Below, piece after piece: positions 5,977 to 7,419 of a DNA stretch of 7,419 nt. The position numbers were made by a program, and so were the translations under genes. The stretch comes from Reyranella sp. (GTDB lineage Bacteria; Pseudomonadota; Alphaproteobacteria; Reyranellales; Reyranellaceae). Under the pieces are notes generated by a model, which was not told the DNA's origin, ran no database searches, and saw only the letters and a list, made by a program, of their open reading frames with translations. Where the stretch lies: assembly GCA_016780605.1 (NCBI GenBank), contig JADHLS010000243.1:1-7419 (forward strand), written 5' to 3'. The stretch's first letter is position 1. Each line of letters begins with the position of its first letter.

Positions 5977-6708
5977 ATGGCGCGCTTCGACAACAAGGTA
6001 GTTCTTGTGAGCGGCGGGGCGCGTGGCCAGGGGGCCGCGGAGGCCCGCCTGCTGGTCGCGCAGGGGGCGAAGGTCGTCATCGGCGACGTCCTGGACAATC
6101 AGGGCCAGGCACTTGCTGTCGAGCTCGGGCCGGCTGCGACCTTCGTCCGGCAAGATGTGACCTCGGAAGCCGATTGGGCCCGTGCTGTCGAAGCCGCCGA
6201 GAAGCTCGGTGGCGTGCACGGCCTGGTCAACAACGCCGGAATCTTCCAGCCGGCCCCGCTGATGGAGACCGACGACGCGCTCTGGCAGCGGCACATCCAG
6301 ATCAACCAGTATGGCTGCTTCCTCGGCATGAAGGCGGTCGTGCCGGCGATGGAGCGCTCGGGCGGAGGGTCCATCGTGAACATCTCGTCAGTCGCCGGGC
6401 TCAAGGGCTCGCCCGGGTCCTTCGCCTATGCCGCGACCAAATGGGCGCTGCGCGGCATGACCAAGTCGGCGGCGATCGACCTGGCCGGCCGCAAAATCCG
6501 GGTGAACTCGGTTCATCCCGGTCCGATCGATACCGACATGATCGCGTTTCGCACACCCGAGCAGCGCGAGAAGCGGATGAAGCAGGTGCCGATGCATCGT
6601 CACGGAACGTCGGAAGAGGTTGCGCAACTGGTGGCATTCCTGCTCTCCGATGAAAGCAGCTACATCACCGGGGCGGAGATCGCCATCGACGGCGCTTCAT
6701 CGGCCTAG
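5977..6708 (+). CDS. SDR family NAD-dependent oxidoreductase (classical short-chain dehydrogenase)
   Basis: Classical SDR of 243 aa, normal length. The cofactor motif SGGARGQG occupies 12-19, with Ser replacing the usual Thr at the first position, and Asp37 at the end of the second strand indicates NAD(H). NNAG stands at 85-88. The catalytic tetrad is Asn110, Ser138, Tyr151 and Lys155 (YAATK), followed by the HPGPIDTDM loop at 180-188. Overall it resembles 3-alpha/20-beta-hydroxysteroid dehydrogenase-like SDRs, which oxidise secondary alcohols or reduce ketones, but this group is broad and the substrate cannot be assigned. The start lies 7 bases after the intact stop of the hydroxyacid dehydrogenase, with its ribosome site overlapping that stop, so the two were probably translationally coupled. 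It is the last gene of the GMC/hydroxyacid dehydrogenase/SDR unit; glnS follows after a 122-bp gap. Confidence 0.94.
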   Translation: MARFDNKVVLVSGGARGQGAAEARLLVAQGAKVVIGDVLDNQGQALAVELGPAATFVRQDVTSEADWARAVEAAEKLGGVHGLVNNAGIFQPAPLMETDDALWQRHIQINQYGCFLGMKAVVPAMERSGGGSIVNISSVAGLKGSPGSFAYAATKWALRGMTKSAAIDLAGRKIRVNSVHPGPIDTDMIAFRTPEQREKRMKQVPMHRHGTSEEVAQLVAFLLSDESSYITGAEIAIDGASSA

Positions 6709-6750
6709 CCCTCCGGTATTGGGCTGCCACGCGCAAATTCCGCGCAGACT

Positions 6751-6779
6751 TTAGCCAAGCGCACCGGCGGTGCTACATT
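6751..6779 (+). promoter_or_regulatory. Candidate glnS promoter with extended -10
   Basis: TACATT (6774-6779) is preceded by TGC, forming an extended -10 element, and TTAGCC (6751-6756) lies 17 bp upstream as a weak -35 (three of six). Transcription would start near 6786, about 45 bases before the glnS ATG. The gap between the SDR gene and glnS has no strong terminator hairpin; only a 5-bp stem (6707-6711 with 6721-6725) without a T tract is seen. Confidence 0.35.
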
Positions 6780-6830
6780 GGCCTGGCCGCAGATTGCCCG
6801 TGTACGCGCCCGTATGGAGTTGACAGGTAG

Positions 6831-7419
<589 letters not shown>

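Noticed and set aside
6707..6725. AGCCC/GGGCT inverted repeat after the SDR stop as a terminator
   Set aside because: The stem is only 5 bp with a 9-nt loop and no T tract follows.
6761..6773. GCACC/GGTGC hairpin before glnS
   Set aside because: It has a five-pair stem with a 3-nt loop inside the candidate promoter spacer and would not be in the transcript; most likely chance.

Overview
The window is GC-rich DNA with strongly GC-biased third codon positions. It looks like an alphaproteobacterial chromosome, possibly of the rhizobial or Reyranella/Rhodospirillales kind. That placement is inferred from base composition and gene content (a Bug/TctC solute-binding protein, a PhyH dioxygenase, a GMC oxidoreductase, a GST) and has not been tested by phylogeny. 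I see no rRNA, tRNA, CRISPR array, insertion sequence, phage gene or attachment site.

Layout. The left third is transcribed leftwards (minus strand). From the divergence point at about 2378-2576 it runs: a VOC (glyoxalase/dioxygenase fold) protein at 2377-1877, then a TctC/Bug-type periplasmic binding protein at 1671-661, then a phytanoyl-CoA dioxygenase family protein that starts at 639 and leaves the window at base 1. The right two thirds are transcribed rightwards: a glutathione S-transferase (2577-3221), a GMC-family FAD alcohol dehydrogenase (3313-4929), a D-isomer-specific 2-hydroxyacid dehydrogenase whose frame is broken near its 3' end (4969-5832, displaced tail to 5969), an SDR oxidoreductase (5977-6708), and the 5' part of glutaminyl-tRNA synthetase (6831 to the edge).

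How the genes may work together. GMC dehydrogenase, hydroxyacid dehydrogenase and SDR are tightly spaced (39 bp and 7 bp gaps) and look like one transcription unit, with the GST possibly at its head. A stem-loop between GST and GMC may cut or attenuate read-through. With the leftward binding-protein/dioxygenase pair, the set reads as an accessory catabolic module: uptake of a carboxylated substrate, hydroxylation, then stepwise alcohol oxidation, with GST and VOC proteins for conjugation or detoxification. The substrate cannot be read from the sequence. glnS is a housekeeping gene that probably has its own promoter and marks the edge of the module.

Main points of interest. (1) A perfect 16-bp palindrome lies 37 bp upstream of the GST start, overlapping the expected -10 region of a TTGACA promoter: a strong operator candidate with no regulator gene in view. 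(2) A one-base frameshift in the hydroxyacid dehydrogenase removes the catalytic-histidine segment, while the shifted frame remains well conserved to its stop. (3) A 12-bp stem-loop sits in the GST-GMC gap. (4) The TctC-type protein is an orphan, with no TctA/TctB partners visible, and is paired with a PhyH dioxygenase. I found no convincing wholly new system. The gene families are all familiar, and the novelty, if any, lies in their combination and control.
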